This document shows positions 7,941-16,598 of a stretch of DNA of 64,000 nt, piece after piece. Where the stretch lies: the NCBI RefSeq assembly GCF_009805585.1, contig NZ_VHIN01000022.1:124001-188000 (forward strand), read 5' to 3'. The stretch comes from Glutamicibacter sp. JC586 (lineage in GTDB: Bacteria; Actinomycetota; Actinomycetes; Actinomycetales; Micrococcaceae). The stretch's first letter is position 1. Each line of letters starts with the position of its first letter. The position numbers were made by a program, and so were the translations under genes. The notes below the pieces were generated by a model. The model searched no databases and was not told the origin of the DNA. It worked only from the letters and a program-made list of their open reading frames with translations.

Positions 7941-10900
7941 ATGGGGATTTACTTGGCAGAGGTATCTTTTGCTTCTTTGGTTCAGCAATACGGGATAGCT
8001 GTCCGAGCTAAATTGAATGGTCCCGGAGAACCTGAGGCGGCCCTAGCATCTCCAATTGAGGCACTTATCGGCGGTGTCGGCAATGGGCTGGGATTGAAAG
8101 TCGTTTCTCACAACGAAGTGCGCGAGATGGGGGGGGTCGGTTCGCCCTGACTTCGGAGTGAGAGTGGAAGGACTACTGACAGGTCACGTCGAGCTGAAAG
8201 CGCCAGGAACACCTCTCGACCCCGAAACCTATACTCCTGAGTCCCATAACGGGAAACAGTGGAGAAAACTACGTGAGCTCCCCAACTTACTACACACCAA
8301 CGGCACTGAATGGCGATTATGGCGTTATGGCGAATTGGTAGATAATCCTGCATACATACACGCGAAAAGTCTTCAAAATTTTGCCGGTGTACTTACAGCC
8401 GAACCGAAGGTAGAGCAAGTCATCAGCAATTTCCTTCGATGGAAACCAACTCCAATCTTTTCGGTTTCTAAACTTGTTGACACACTTGCACCGTTGGCCC
8501 GCATGCTTAAGGAAGAAGTCCGCGAGGAACTCCGTCGTGAAGACCGCGCCGTGAGGAATGGCGCTGATAAAGAATTTCAACCATTTCTGGGCCTGTCGCA
8601 AGACTGGCGAGCCATGCTCTTCCCCAATGCCACTCATGACGAGTTTTCGGATGGATTTGCTCAGACTGTCGTTTTCGCCCTTGTCCTAGCAATTTCGGAG
8701 GGTATCGACCTCGGGGAAAACCAGCTCCACGAAGTGGCCAATATGCTCTCCACCGGCCATACATTGATGGGACGTTCGTTGGGGCTACTCACCGAACACA
8801 TTAATGCTTCACCCACTGGTGCAGCAGTGGAAACTGTTACTCGCACGCTTTCCGCTGTTGACTGGCACCGTCTATCTTCCGGAAAACAGGATATCTACCT
8901 TCATCTTTATGAACATTTCTTAGGTTCTTACGACCCCTCACGCCGGGAAAAGACAGGTTCTTACTACACTCCGATCGAAGTGGTCGATGGCATGGTGCGA
9001 CTGACAGATGACGCACTCAAGAAGTATTTCGGCAGGCCCGAGGGCTTGCGTGACCCTAACGTCTCGATTGTTGACCCAGCGATGGGGACGGGCACTTACC
9101 CTCTATCGGTTCTCCGCCATGTATCCGAATCCGCCGCCAAACAATACGGCCCTGGAGCAGCTTCGGAAGCGGCTTCTTCCCTCATGTCCCGTCTCTATGG
9201 GATTGAACTTCAGTCGGGCCCGTTCTCAGTAGCAGAGTTGCGCTTATCAGGGGAACTCGGTCAGCTGAAGGCATCGATTCCCGGAAATGGTATGAACCTG
9301 TTCGTAGCAGACACATTGGAGGATCCTAACAGCGGGAGCAAACGTGAACTGTCATACTCGCTGAAACTAATTGCTAGGCAGCGCCAAAAGGCAAATGACA
9401 TGAAGAGAGACACCAACGTTCAAGTGGTGATTGGCAACCCACCATATGATGACCGGGCAGGCGGCCGAGGTGGGTGGATCGAAAATGGTATTGATCCACA
9501 AACAAACAAGACACCAATGCATGCGTTTAAAAAAAATGGAAACGGACGTGCTGAATTTACACTTTCGAACCTATACGTCTATTTCTGGCGCTGGGCAACT
9601 TGGAAGGCCTTCGAATCAACCGCGCACCGAGGCTTAGAGAATGGCGACACGGGAATCATTTCGTTCATTACCGCAACTGGGTATCTCACAGGTCCAGGAT
9701 TCAAAGGTATGCGCGCATATCTAAGGCGTAAGGCTTCCCACGGCTGGATCATAAATCTGACGCCTGAAGGCAAACGTCCACCCGCAAAAAATCAAGTATT
9801 TGGTATTGAAACCCCAGTTGCCATCGGTATTTTTGCTAGAGTTCCGCGAACTTCGGAGGAAAAGCCAGCCGAAATCAAATACATTGATTTTCACGGAACC
9901 AAAGAAACCAAATTCTCGGCTTTAGCAAATATTGATCTAGATGATGGAAGCTGGCGAACCACGCGAGCAGACTGGGATGCCCCTTTTACGCCCGCCGCCT
10001 CGTCCGATTGGGATACCTACCCTGCTTTAAGCGATATATTCCCATGGTTCTCCACTGGCGTGACACCAAACAGAAACTGGGTGATCAGCCCCAGTAAGAG
10101 TATTTTGGAACATCGACTGAATGATTTGATTCTCGAAGGTGATTCAGAAAAGAAAAAGATTCTTTTCAAAGAAACACGTGATTCGAGTATTTATAAGTCA
10201 GGTCGCAGCCCACTCCCCGGCGATGACACCGAAAAGAATACCTTTAATAGGATTGCCGACCAGACCATGATCACCGTGCCAAAGACAGTCAGAATGACGT
10301 TTCGCGCTTTTGACCGTCAATGGCTCATTGCAGATCGACGACTACTGGACATGCCTCGTCCGCCATTGTGGGAAGCTCGACAAACCGGGCAAGTCTACGT
10401 GATCGAACAGCACAGCATCCATCCTAAAGTTGGCCCAGGCGTACATTTTTCCGCGTTCATGCCGGACATCAATGCGTTCAACAACAGGGGTGGACGTACA
10501 CTTCCAATGCTGCATCCTTCGGGGGAATATAACCTTGCGAAGGGTCTTACAGCGTCACTTAGCAAGAGCCTCAACATGCCGCTAGAAAACCATGACATCA
10601 TTCAGTACATTGCTGCGGTCGTATCCCATCCCCATTTTGTAGAACAATTCTCAGACGAACTAAACACACCTGGGATTCGTGTACCGATTACAGGAGAACC
10701 AGATATTTGGCATCGAGCTGTGAGCCTTGGACGTGAAGTTCTCATTCAGCAGACTTTCGGTGCCTTTGGGCAAGAAGATCCTAGTTTCTATGCTGGAATA
10801 GTCCTTCCACGGTACGAAGAATCCGTTGGTGGTGGCCTACCTGCGGAACTCAAGTATATTTCCGAAACTCAAGATCTTGTGGTCGGTTCAGGGCGGTGGA

Positions 10901-11253
10901 GCAACGTAACCCGAGAGGTTTTCAACTATAAAGTTGGCGGGGTCAGCGTTCTGGATTCTTGGTTTGGCTACCGGAAGGCTAACCCGCGTGGAAAGACATC
11001 TTCGCCCCTCGATGAGAAGAATCCATTTACATGGGAAATGGAATGGTCTCGTGAGCTTAGCGAGCTGTTGCAGGTGCTGACAAAGCTTGTTTCACTTGAA
11101 GAATCGCAAGAGTCATTGTTAAATGACGTCATTCTTTCCCGAAAATTGACGACGAACAATTTAGTGGAAAACGGACTTGTTGTGCCTGGGCCAAAGGATT
11201 CAGTGCGCAAGCCTAAGAAGCGAGATAGTTCCATGTTGCCGATAAAGATGTAA
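7941..11253 (+). pseudogene. single-polypeptide restriction-modification enzyme (type IIG/ISP-like), split by a frameshift at a G8 tract
   Basis: The 5' frame (ATG 7941 to TGA 8150) and the long frame 8158-11253 join into about 1103 aa if one G is removed from G8 (8129-8136). The repaired junction reads EMGGSVRPDFGVRVEGLL and then GHVELKAPG, a PD...ExK nuclease motif, so the break falls just before the nuclease active site. Numbered in the long frame, methyltransferase motif I DPAMGTG is at residues 306-312 and motif IV NPPY at 427-430, an N6-adenine (gamma-type) methyltransferase. The remaining 600 residues should hold target recognition. There is no helicase motif, so it is closer to type IIG than to full type ISP. 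In this allele, re-initiation at GTG 8158 would lose the nuclease aspartate but keep the methyltransferase. Confidence 0.85.
8129..8136 (+). repeat. poly-G (G8) tract at the restriction-modification frameshift
   Basis: Eight consecutive G residues lie inside the coding region. The frame breaks here, and G7 would restore it. Such tracts are classical slipped-strand phase-variation sites in restriction-modification genes of other phyla. Confidence 0.85.
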
Positions 11254-11291
11254 CGCGGCTGCAATCCAGTAAAGATCGTTTTTGGGATGAA

Positions 11292-11332
11292 GAAAACCGC
11301 CGTTCAAGCAATCGCTCGAACGGCGGTTTTTC
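11292..11332. terminator. bidirectional terminator between convergent genes
   Basis: The inverted repeat GAAAACCGCCGTTC ... GAACGGCGGTTTTTC has A-rich and T-rich flanks. It lies between the rightward restriction-modification gene and the leftward OGG-fold gene, so it can serve both strands. Confidence 0.85.
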
Positions 11333-11420
11333 AACGTTTTCGGTTCCCCGAAACACTGAACCGAAAGCTCGTGGCCCAGAACTGAGATCATAGCGTTATC
11401 GGGAAGATTTTTGAGCTGCA

Positions 11421-12110
11421 CTATGGGTTGAACAGTCGCATTTCGAGGCAGTCGGACCGTTCTGCTTCGGGTAGGTGTTCCATGACGTTGTTGATGAGTT
11501 CTAGGTAGTCTCCATAATCCGATGGAGTCCACCAGGCTTTGTCCGGCCAGCCGACGGAAGCAGCGACCTTCTTGTCCAGAATGAGATGGCGCATTTTCTT
11601 GCTATCCGTGGGGCCAGCTGCGAAGTACAAAAGCTTGGTGTAGAAGGCCGGGCCTAGACCCTTGAGTCTGTACTGATCACTTGTCCAGAAAGCTCGGTAG
11701 GCGTCCTCTGCTTCGACGTTCGGGTCTTGGGCGAGCATGATTCCGCCGAGGAGTTTTTCTCCAACGTCTGGTTCGCTCAATGTTGGAATTCGACGGTAGA
11801 TATCGCGGGCTTTAGTGCCGGCGCCCCATGAACAGACCGCGACGTAGAAGTTGACTGCATCTTGTGCAGTTTTCACCTTGGTACCTAGAGCGAATAGGTC
11901 GCCTCGACTCAGTGTGAGTCGGCCTTTGCTGTCCTTTTCTCCGCTTTGAAGGATGGAAGGAATGTCCGGCATGTTTTCGTCCCACCGGTTCAGCCAGTGC
12001 CGAGGGTAGAACCGGATAGCGTGGTTCTCGACCTCTGCAGCAGTGGGTAATCCCTTGCCGTTGCGTAGGAGGTCTACAACTTCGGCGGTGGTCTTTCTTG
12101 TTCTGGCCAA
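11421..12110 (-). CDS. OGG-fold (8-oxoguanine glycosylase-like) protein
   Basis: A 229-aa cytoplasmic protein. The segments CSWGAGTKARDIYRR and RLKGLGPAFYTKLLYFA, followed by HLILDKKVAASVG, are what I recall from an uncharacterised actinobacterial family annotated as 8-oxoguanine DNA glycosylase OGG-fold. The KGLGPAFYTK segment resembles the helix-hairpin-helix lysine region of HhH glycosylases, and the invariant Asp position may be the D of ILDKKV. Base-excision activity is unproven. It sits in the island between the restriction-modification gene and a resolvase and could be either a repair or a defence accessory protein. Confidence 0.6.
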   Translation of the reverse strand: MARTRKTTAEVVDLLRNGKGLPTAAEVENHAIRFYPRHWLNRWDENMPDIPSILQSGEKDSKGRLTLSRGDLFALGTKVKTAQDAVNFYVAVCSWGAGTKARDIYRRIPTLSEPDVGEKLLGGIMLAQDPNVEAEDAYRAFWTSDQYRLKGLGPAFYTKLLYFAAGPTDSKKMRHLILDKKVAASVGWPDKAWWTPSDYGDYLELINNVMEHLPEAERSDCLEMRLFNP

Positions 12111-12242
12111 GCTCCAGCTCCAGTCGTGGAAGGGTTGTATCGTATGCTACTCAGCATAGTCTGTTGCTCCGACGGGTGACACGGGCTCTAGAACAGTGTG
12201 CAAGGGGAAGAAGCGCTGTAACCCTTGTCGAGCGCGGGGTGG

Positions 12243-12821
12243 TTATGGAAGTTCTTTGATCCGCCGGTAAAGGGTCGCTCTGGACATTCCTAGGTCTTGG
12301 GCAACTTGGGTAGCTGGTTCGCCGGCCTGGATGAGTTTTGTGGCAGTACGGATCTGTGATTCGGCGAAGGTGGGCCGCCGGCCGCCGAGGTCCCCGCCGG
12401 TGGTGCGGCGCTTGGTCACGGAGTCGTTGATGCGTTCGCGTTTGATCTCCAGTTCCATTTGGGCCAGGGCGGCCATGACGGTGAAGACCATGGCGCCCAT
12501 GGGGGTTTTGGTGTCCACGTCGCCACCGCCAAGGTTCAGGACCCGCAGCCCGATATTGCGCTCGCGTAGCTGTTCGGCGAGTTCGAGCATTTTCTGGGTG
12601 GAGCGACCGAGCCGGTCCAAGGTCGTGATCACTAGGGTGTCATCTGGGTGTAATGCGTCGAGTGCTTTATCCAGGCCTGGCCGCTTCGCCAATGCACCGG
12701 AGAGTCCATGATCGATGTAGAGGTCATCGCGGCGGATGCCGGCGGCGAGGAGGTCTTGGATTTGCCTGTCGGCGTCTTGGGCTTTGGTGGATACGCGGGC
12801 GTAGCCGATCAGTTTGGTCAT
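12243..12821 (-). CDS. serine recombinase (resolvase/invertase family)
   Basis: A 192-aa site-specific recombinase from ATG 12821 (MTKLIGYARVS); an upstream ATG at 12845 would add eight residues with no family support. The catalytic serine is in YARVSTKAQD. The conserved arginines are in TLDRLGRST and KRERI, and the GGRRPTF linker leads to a C-terminal helix-turn-helix of Hin type (ATQVAQDLGMSRATLYRRI). Its length is normal for Tn3-type resolvases. The res-like dyads lie immediately upstream. It would resolve cointegrates or invert DNA in the island. A broken copy of its 5' end lies at 1784-1880. Confidence 0.92.
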   Translation of the reverse strand: MTKLIGYARVSTKAQDADRQIQDLLAAGIRRDDLYIDHGLSGALAKRPGLDKALDALHPDDTLVITTLDRLGRSTQKMLELAEQLRERNIGLRVLNLGGGDVDTKTPMGAMVFTVMAALAQMELEIKRERINDSVTKRRTTGGDLGGRRPTFAESQIRTATKLIQAGEPATQVAQDLGMSRATLYRRIKELP

Positions 12822-12990
12822 TGGTCCTTTAAAAGTGTCTCGCAACTAATGGTGTTGACATGATTCTACGCCAGTAGTTGCAACACATAGTTGCGAGAAT
12901 TTTGGACCATTGAATGTCCGCGAATTTTTCGATGGGGAGCGGTGTGCGATGAGACGTCTTGCAACCTATAGGTTGCAAGACTGACGATCT
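12822..12990. promoter_or_regulatory. res-like recombination/operator region of the resolvase
   Basis: Three related sites built on TTGCAAC/GTTGC lie just upstream of the resolvase: GTCTCGCAACTAATGGTGTT at about 12836, AGTTGCAACACATAGTTGCG at about 12875, and a perfect 26-bp palindrome at 12956-12981 centred on TATA. Spaced imperfect dyads upstream of the recombinase gene are the usual form of a res site that doubles as an autoregulatory operator. Assignment of subsites I-III is inference. Confidence 0.6.
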
Positions 12991-13030
12991 TATAGGTCCT
13001 TATCGTTAATCATGCGTTGCTTACTCTTTT

Positions 13031-14773
13031 CTATCCGAAACGGAAACCGAATAGGCCACCTGTATCGGTCTCATCGGTAAGTCTGGTAGTTAGGAGGTAT
13101 GGCGCTGCATCGAACGCTCCGTCACTTTGAATTTCAACCGTATCGAGAAAATCGGAGTTCAGGGCTACTAAATATTGAAAACCATGTTCTTCAGCTAGCC
13201 GTGCACCAATATTGAGGCATGAAGCCACTTGTCTACTATCGATCGCGTCGAATAGGTGGCTATCATGCACAAGAATGCGAGGCCCTCGGTTTATTTCCAT
13301 GGCTGTAATGGCACATACCATATCTAGCATAAAGATTTCGACACTTCGCACCCCTACGCTTGAGTCTCCGGAGATTTGAGGGGTAACACCCAGTATCCCG
13401 TTCTGGGTAGGATCAATTAGCAGCGAAGATTCTCTGTCAGAGTAGATCTCAGATCCAAGCGAACTGAAAAGCGAAATCGCCTTGTCTATGTTTTCTTCTC
13501 GCTCTTGAAGTTCCGCCCGCACAGATGCGATCAATTCCGCAGTTTTGAGCTTGACGGTGTCGTTGATTGTATTGATTGAATCCGCGGCCTCTAGTCGACG
13601 CCCCAGATCAGCGACCTTTGCTTCCTGCTCTGCGAGATCCCGCTGGGCTGTAAGGAAAGTTTCAAGAGCTACTGTCTCGTTCAGTAACTCCATAGCGACC
13701 GATCGTTGACTGTCTAGACTCCGTCGCTCAACATTGATGGCTTCTAAGCGCGTCGTAACTCGTTCCTGCTCTTGTGCCAGAAATAAGCGCCTGTTGCGGA
13801 CGATAGACTGGTGGAAATTAGCTACTTCCTCGTATCGTCGGCTAACCACATCTGGGAGAATGAGACCGATTTCCGAATAGACCTTAAATAGCTTGGTGCT
13901 TAGTTCAGAATGTTCAGACTCATTGATTTCGTCCGCTAGAGCTTGCTCTAGCTCGCGTGCCCGTCGTTGAAAAGCTAAGGCTTCGTCATTTAGCTTCTGA
14001 ATCGAAGCGCTCAATCTGTCGGCATCTATCTGATGCTCTGCATACTGATCATCAACTTTAAAGGTCCGAAGATCATCTTGCATTCGGTCGCGCTGACGGC
14101 GAGCAGTGGCTATTTCAGCACGTAACTTCGGCGAATCTAACGAGAGATTGGTGAGTGCGCCCTCCTTCACGGCACTTCTAATTACTTTTCCCTGTTTCGT
14201 TAGTCGGGCGACGTCTCCTGCGACCGATAAGATTTCTGGTGCTAGCCCTAGCATGAATCCAAGCTTAACGCCCGATTCCCAATCAGTTTCAGCTGGATGG
14301 CCTTTTATAGGGTTTCCAAAATAGCTCCGTATGAGTTGTCCCCATAATTGTCCAACGGTGGGGCGAGAAGCGCCCTCAGGAATTAGGAAGACTCGACTAG
14401 CAAGTTCTGAACGCCATTCATCAACGTGAAGATTACGCGTCTCTAAGCCCGACCACCCAGAAACCGTCAGTCGTGTTGTGGGAGATGCTGGCCTTTCCAC
14501 GTGAACTGTGTCGAGCAGCCCCGCTGTGGCCGACGGGAGTTCGAATGTGGCTCTGAACGAGTGCCCTTTAAGCTCTTCCACTTTGAACTCAGTGGGTAAT
14601 TCGCTACCGAGGAGATACCGGATGATCTTTACAAAACTGGTCTTACCAATGCTGTTTCTACTGTCGCCTTGGTCGGATACTTCAGTACGTTCAGCGACTA
14701 GAATGTTCAATCCATCCTTGAAATGAATAGTTTTGAACCGCTGGTCGGACGAAGTTAGTTGCTTAAGGAACAT
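13031..14773 (-). CDS. ABC-3C system ATPase (DUF2326-type, SMC-like)
   Basis: A 580-aa ABC-type ATPase. It has Walker A-like SIGKTS at residues 41-46, a long coiled-coil centre (about 240-430, Gln/Glu/Arg-rich heptads) and Walker B ILVHDS with the aspartate at 504. This is the DUF2326 architecture used in ABC-three-component conflict systems. I start it at ATG 14773 (MFLKQLTSSDQ), because the Walker A domain then begins normally and the start overlaps the upstream middle-component gene by 11 bases. The frame is open back to 14965, but that extension has no domain support. It is the last gene of a three-gene leftward operon and probably powers assembly or sensing for the nuclease-like effector. 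Confidence 0.85.
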   Translation of the reverse strand: MFLKQLTSSDQRFKTIHFKDGLNILVAERTEVSDQGDSRNSIGKTSFVKIIRYLLGSELPTEFKVEELKGHSFRATFELPSATAGLLDTVHVERPASPTTRLTVSGWSGLETRNLHVDEWRSELASRVFLIPEGASRPTVGQLWGQLIRSYFGNPIKGHPAETDWESGVKLGFMLGLAPEILSVAGDVARLTKQGKVIRSAVKEGALTNLSLDSPKLRAEIATARRQRDRMQDDLRTFKVDDQYAEHQIDADRLSASIQKLNDEALAFQRRARELEQALADEINESEHSELSTKLFKVYSEIGLILPDVVSRRYEEVANFHQSIVRNRRLFLAQEQERVTTRLEAINVERRSLDSQRSVAMELLNETVALETFLTAQRDLAEQEAKVADLGRRLEAADSINTINDTVKLKTAELIASVRAELQEREENIDKAISLFSSLGSEIYSDRESSLLIDPTQNGILGVTPQISGDSSVGVRSVEIFMLDMVCAITAMEINRGPRILVHDSHLFDAIDSRQVASCLNIGARLAEEHGFQYLVALNSDFLDTVEIQSDGAFDAAPYLLTTRLTDETDTGGLFGFRFG

Positions 14774-15014
14774 TAACCCTCTTAATGTAGCCGGCATCCG
14801 TCTCTTCAATAAGTTTGATGGCGTAAAGTGTCGAGACAGCGAGTGCGAACCAATCGAATGTGATCCTGGTAGTTCCGCTGTCACGCGAAGGCGAGTCATT
14901 GAATGACTCCCATAATGCAGAGATAGACTTAGGATTTCGTAAATTTTCCAATATTTCAGATCCAATGGTTAGCAAGGCTCGCTCGGGTGAGACCCCTTTA
15001 GTCGGAAGAAGCAA
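14763..15014 (-). CDS. ABC-3C system middle component (MC6-like)
   Basis: A small protein of about 83 aa starting LLPTKGVSPERALLTIGSEI and containing ITFDWFALAVSTLYAIKLIE. It matches my recollection of the ABC-3C middle component 6 family, short winged-helix-like adaptors between the ATPase and the effector. I prefer TTG 15014 as the start: AAGGAG lies six bases before it, while the in-frame GTG at 15020 directly abuts that Shine-Dalgarno sequence. The ribosome-binding site overlaps the stop codon of the effector gene, and the 3' end overlaps the ATPase start by 11 bases, so all three genes are tightly coupled. Confidence 0.75.
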   Translation of the reverse strand: MLLPTKGVSPERALLTIGSEILENLRNPKSISALWESFNDSPSRDSGTTRITFDWFALAVSTLYAIKLIEETDAGYIKRVNVP

Positions 15015-15023
15015 AACCACTCC

Positions 15024-15953
15024 TTAAGCAGAATCTGGAATTAGTGTTGGATCCTCGAATATATGGCATCCATCGAAAAAATATGAAACCACCGCAAACG
15101 CCGCATTTGCACGTCGCCCATCCATTCGGAAATTAGGCCCAGCTACTGATACATAGAGCCTTTCAAGAATCTCCGCTGGAACTTGGGTAACTAAAAGAGC
15201 TTCTTGATAGAGCGCCTTGAATCTTTTTCCATGCTTGTCATAGAGATCAGGATCTGAAGACTCCTCGTACCATCGGTTGATACGTCTAGCAAGTAGTCGT
15301 CCTGCATTGAATTCGATGCGACTTGCTTCAGGGAGATCGTTGAAGTCCATCTTATTCGATGGCACGGGGGCTATGGGTGAGTCGATGTCTAGGTCGTGAT
15401 CAGAATTGCCGAGAGTGTCGAGTAAAGGGAGAAGATCTGCTAGTTCGATGTTTTCAACGCCCGGTGCACCTGGAAAAAGAGAATTGAGCTCGGAAAAACT
15501 AAACGTACCTACTACTAGCGTCCACAAGTCGTCAGACTTAAAAATTCTCAGCGTGAGTGGGCGTGCGGAATATACCCCATGAGTTTGTTGTAGCGCGGTA
15601 AATGATCTGACTGCCAGCGGCCCTACGGGTGCATTGGTAACGAAACGCCATGTGTGGAAGGTATCCCACTCTGCGAATCCGCGAGCGAAATCAGACTCGA
15701 TTTTTCTCGCAAGTTCCCGTTCTGCGTCTCTTCCTGGTCGCTTGCCGTAACAAGCATAGAAAATCGTTCCAGACTCCGCCAGACCGTCGCACCCTCCGTC
15801 ACCAAGCGATCCTGAAGGTGCAGGGTTTAGGAAGTCGTCGTGATAAATGCTTAAAATCTCGGAGACGTAATCCTCGAATTTTGTGCCAGACTCGAAACAA
15901 GCCTGCAGATGGCGAAAACGGTACCATTCACGCCAATTGGCCGTAAGTAGCAT
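15024..15953 (-). CDS. ABC-3C system effector with restriction-endonuclease-like N-terminus
   Basis: A 309-aa protein and the first gene of the ABC-3C operon. The N-terminal part has FEDYVSEIL, then GDGGCDG (residues 51-57) and YACYGKR (66-72). This spacing fits a PD-(D/E)xK-like fold, with Asp52 or Asp56 as metal ligand and a modified second motif. The C-terminal half, from about 180, is predicted helical and has no motif I can name; in this system it normally binds the middle component. The expected role is cleavage of foreign nucleic acid once the ATPase is triggered. Catalysis is inference because the E/Q-x-K motif is not standard. GGGGGAG lies one base before ATG 15953, unusually close. 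Confidence 0.7.
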   Translation of the reverse strand: MLLTANWREWYRFRHLQACFESGTKFEDYVSEILSIYHDDFLNPAPSGSLGDGGCDGLAESGTIFYACYGKRPGRDAERELARKIESDFARGFAEWDTFHTWRFVTNAPVGPLAVRSFTALQQTHGVYSARPLTLRIFKSDDLWTLVVGTFSFSELNSLFPGAPGVENIELADLLPLLDTLGNSDHDLDIDSPIAPVPSNKMDFNDLPEASRIEFNAGRLLARRINRWYEESSDPDLYDKHGKRFKALYQEALLVTQVPAEILERLYVSVAGPNFRMDGRRANAAFAVVSYFFDGCHIFEDPTLIPDSA

Positions 15954-16598
15954 GCTCCCCCAAACATTCGTTTTCTGCCGGAACGGTAAAATTCTTTACT
16001 CCTAATACTAGCCTTGAGCGATCATCCAACGCAGAATCCCCAAGAACTGGACCGTGTAAATCTGCTCTTCTCCAATCGAGAGCCTAATCAATCAAAATTA
16101 GCCCCCGGCCTCCGGGCATGTCATCGAACACGGAAAAGTCGAGGCCTTGCAGGAAATGGAAGTTATCATATGGACTGGTCTGTCAATGCCTGTCCGTCTC
16201 AACAATCGCGGCTGGCCCCAGTGCTACTTTAGAATCCGCCAACGACGCAGTGCAGGCAGAAGCGCAACGCCTGCCGATCAATACCGGAGGGGCTGAGATC
16301 GAAGGCCCAGATACCTGGAAGCAATAGGCGAACTCCGGGGACGTCAGGCTGCTCAACTGACCTAGCGGTCGACCTTTTCGTTTTTTGCTGCCGCCCCTCG
16401 ACTTAGACCGGTAATCTCCAAATCCGCGACCCACTCGCTAAGCTTCGAGCGTGTCCCAGCCAGAAATTCATTTAATGCGTTTTCTATTCTCTTCTCGGTT
16501 CAAAATTTTTCGCGGGTTCTGCACCCTCGCCGCGTATTTCTGTGCGTATTTCTTTGAATCATTAGCTTCTTTTTTGCACGGTGGTTAGCATTAGCGTC
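15954..16598. other. intergenic region between the ABC-3C operon and the kinase gene
   Basis: About 645 bases between divergent genes. It should contain both promoters. Short open frames are present (for example to the stops at 16230 and 16327), but none has a good ribosome-binding site or a recognisable family, and they overlap in different frames. They may be fragments of a decayed gene. I see no RNA structure of a known class. Confidence 0.4.

Noticed and set aside
16118-16327. Possible 69-codon gene between the ABC-3C operon and the kinase
   Set aside because: No ribosome-binding site, no family, and competing frames of similar length; treated as non-coding or debris.
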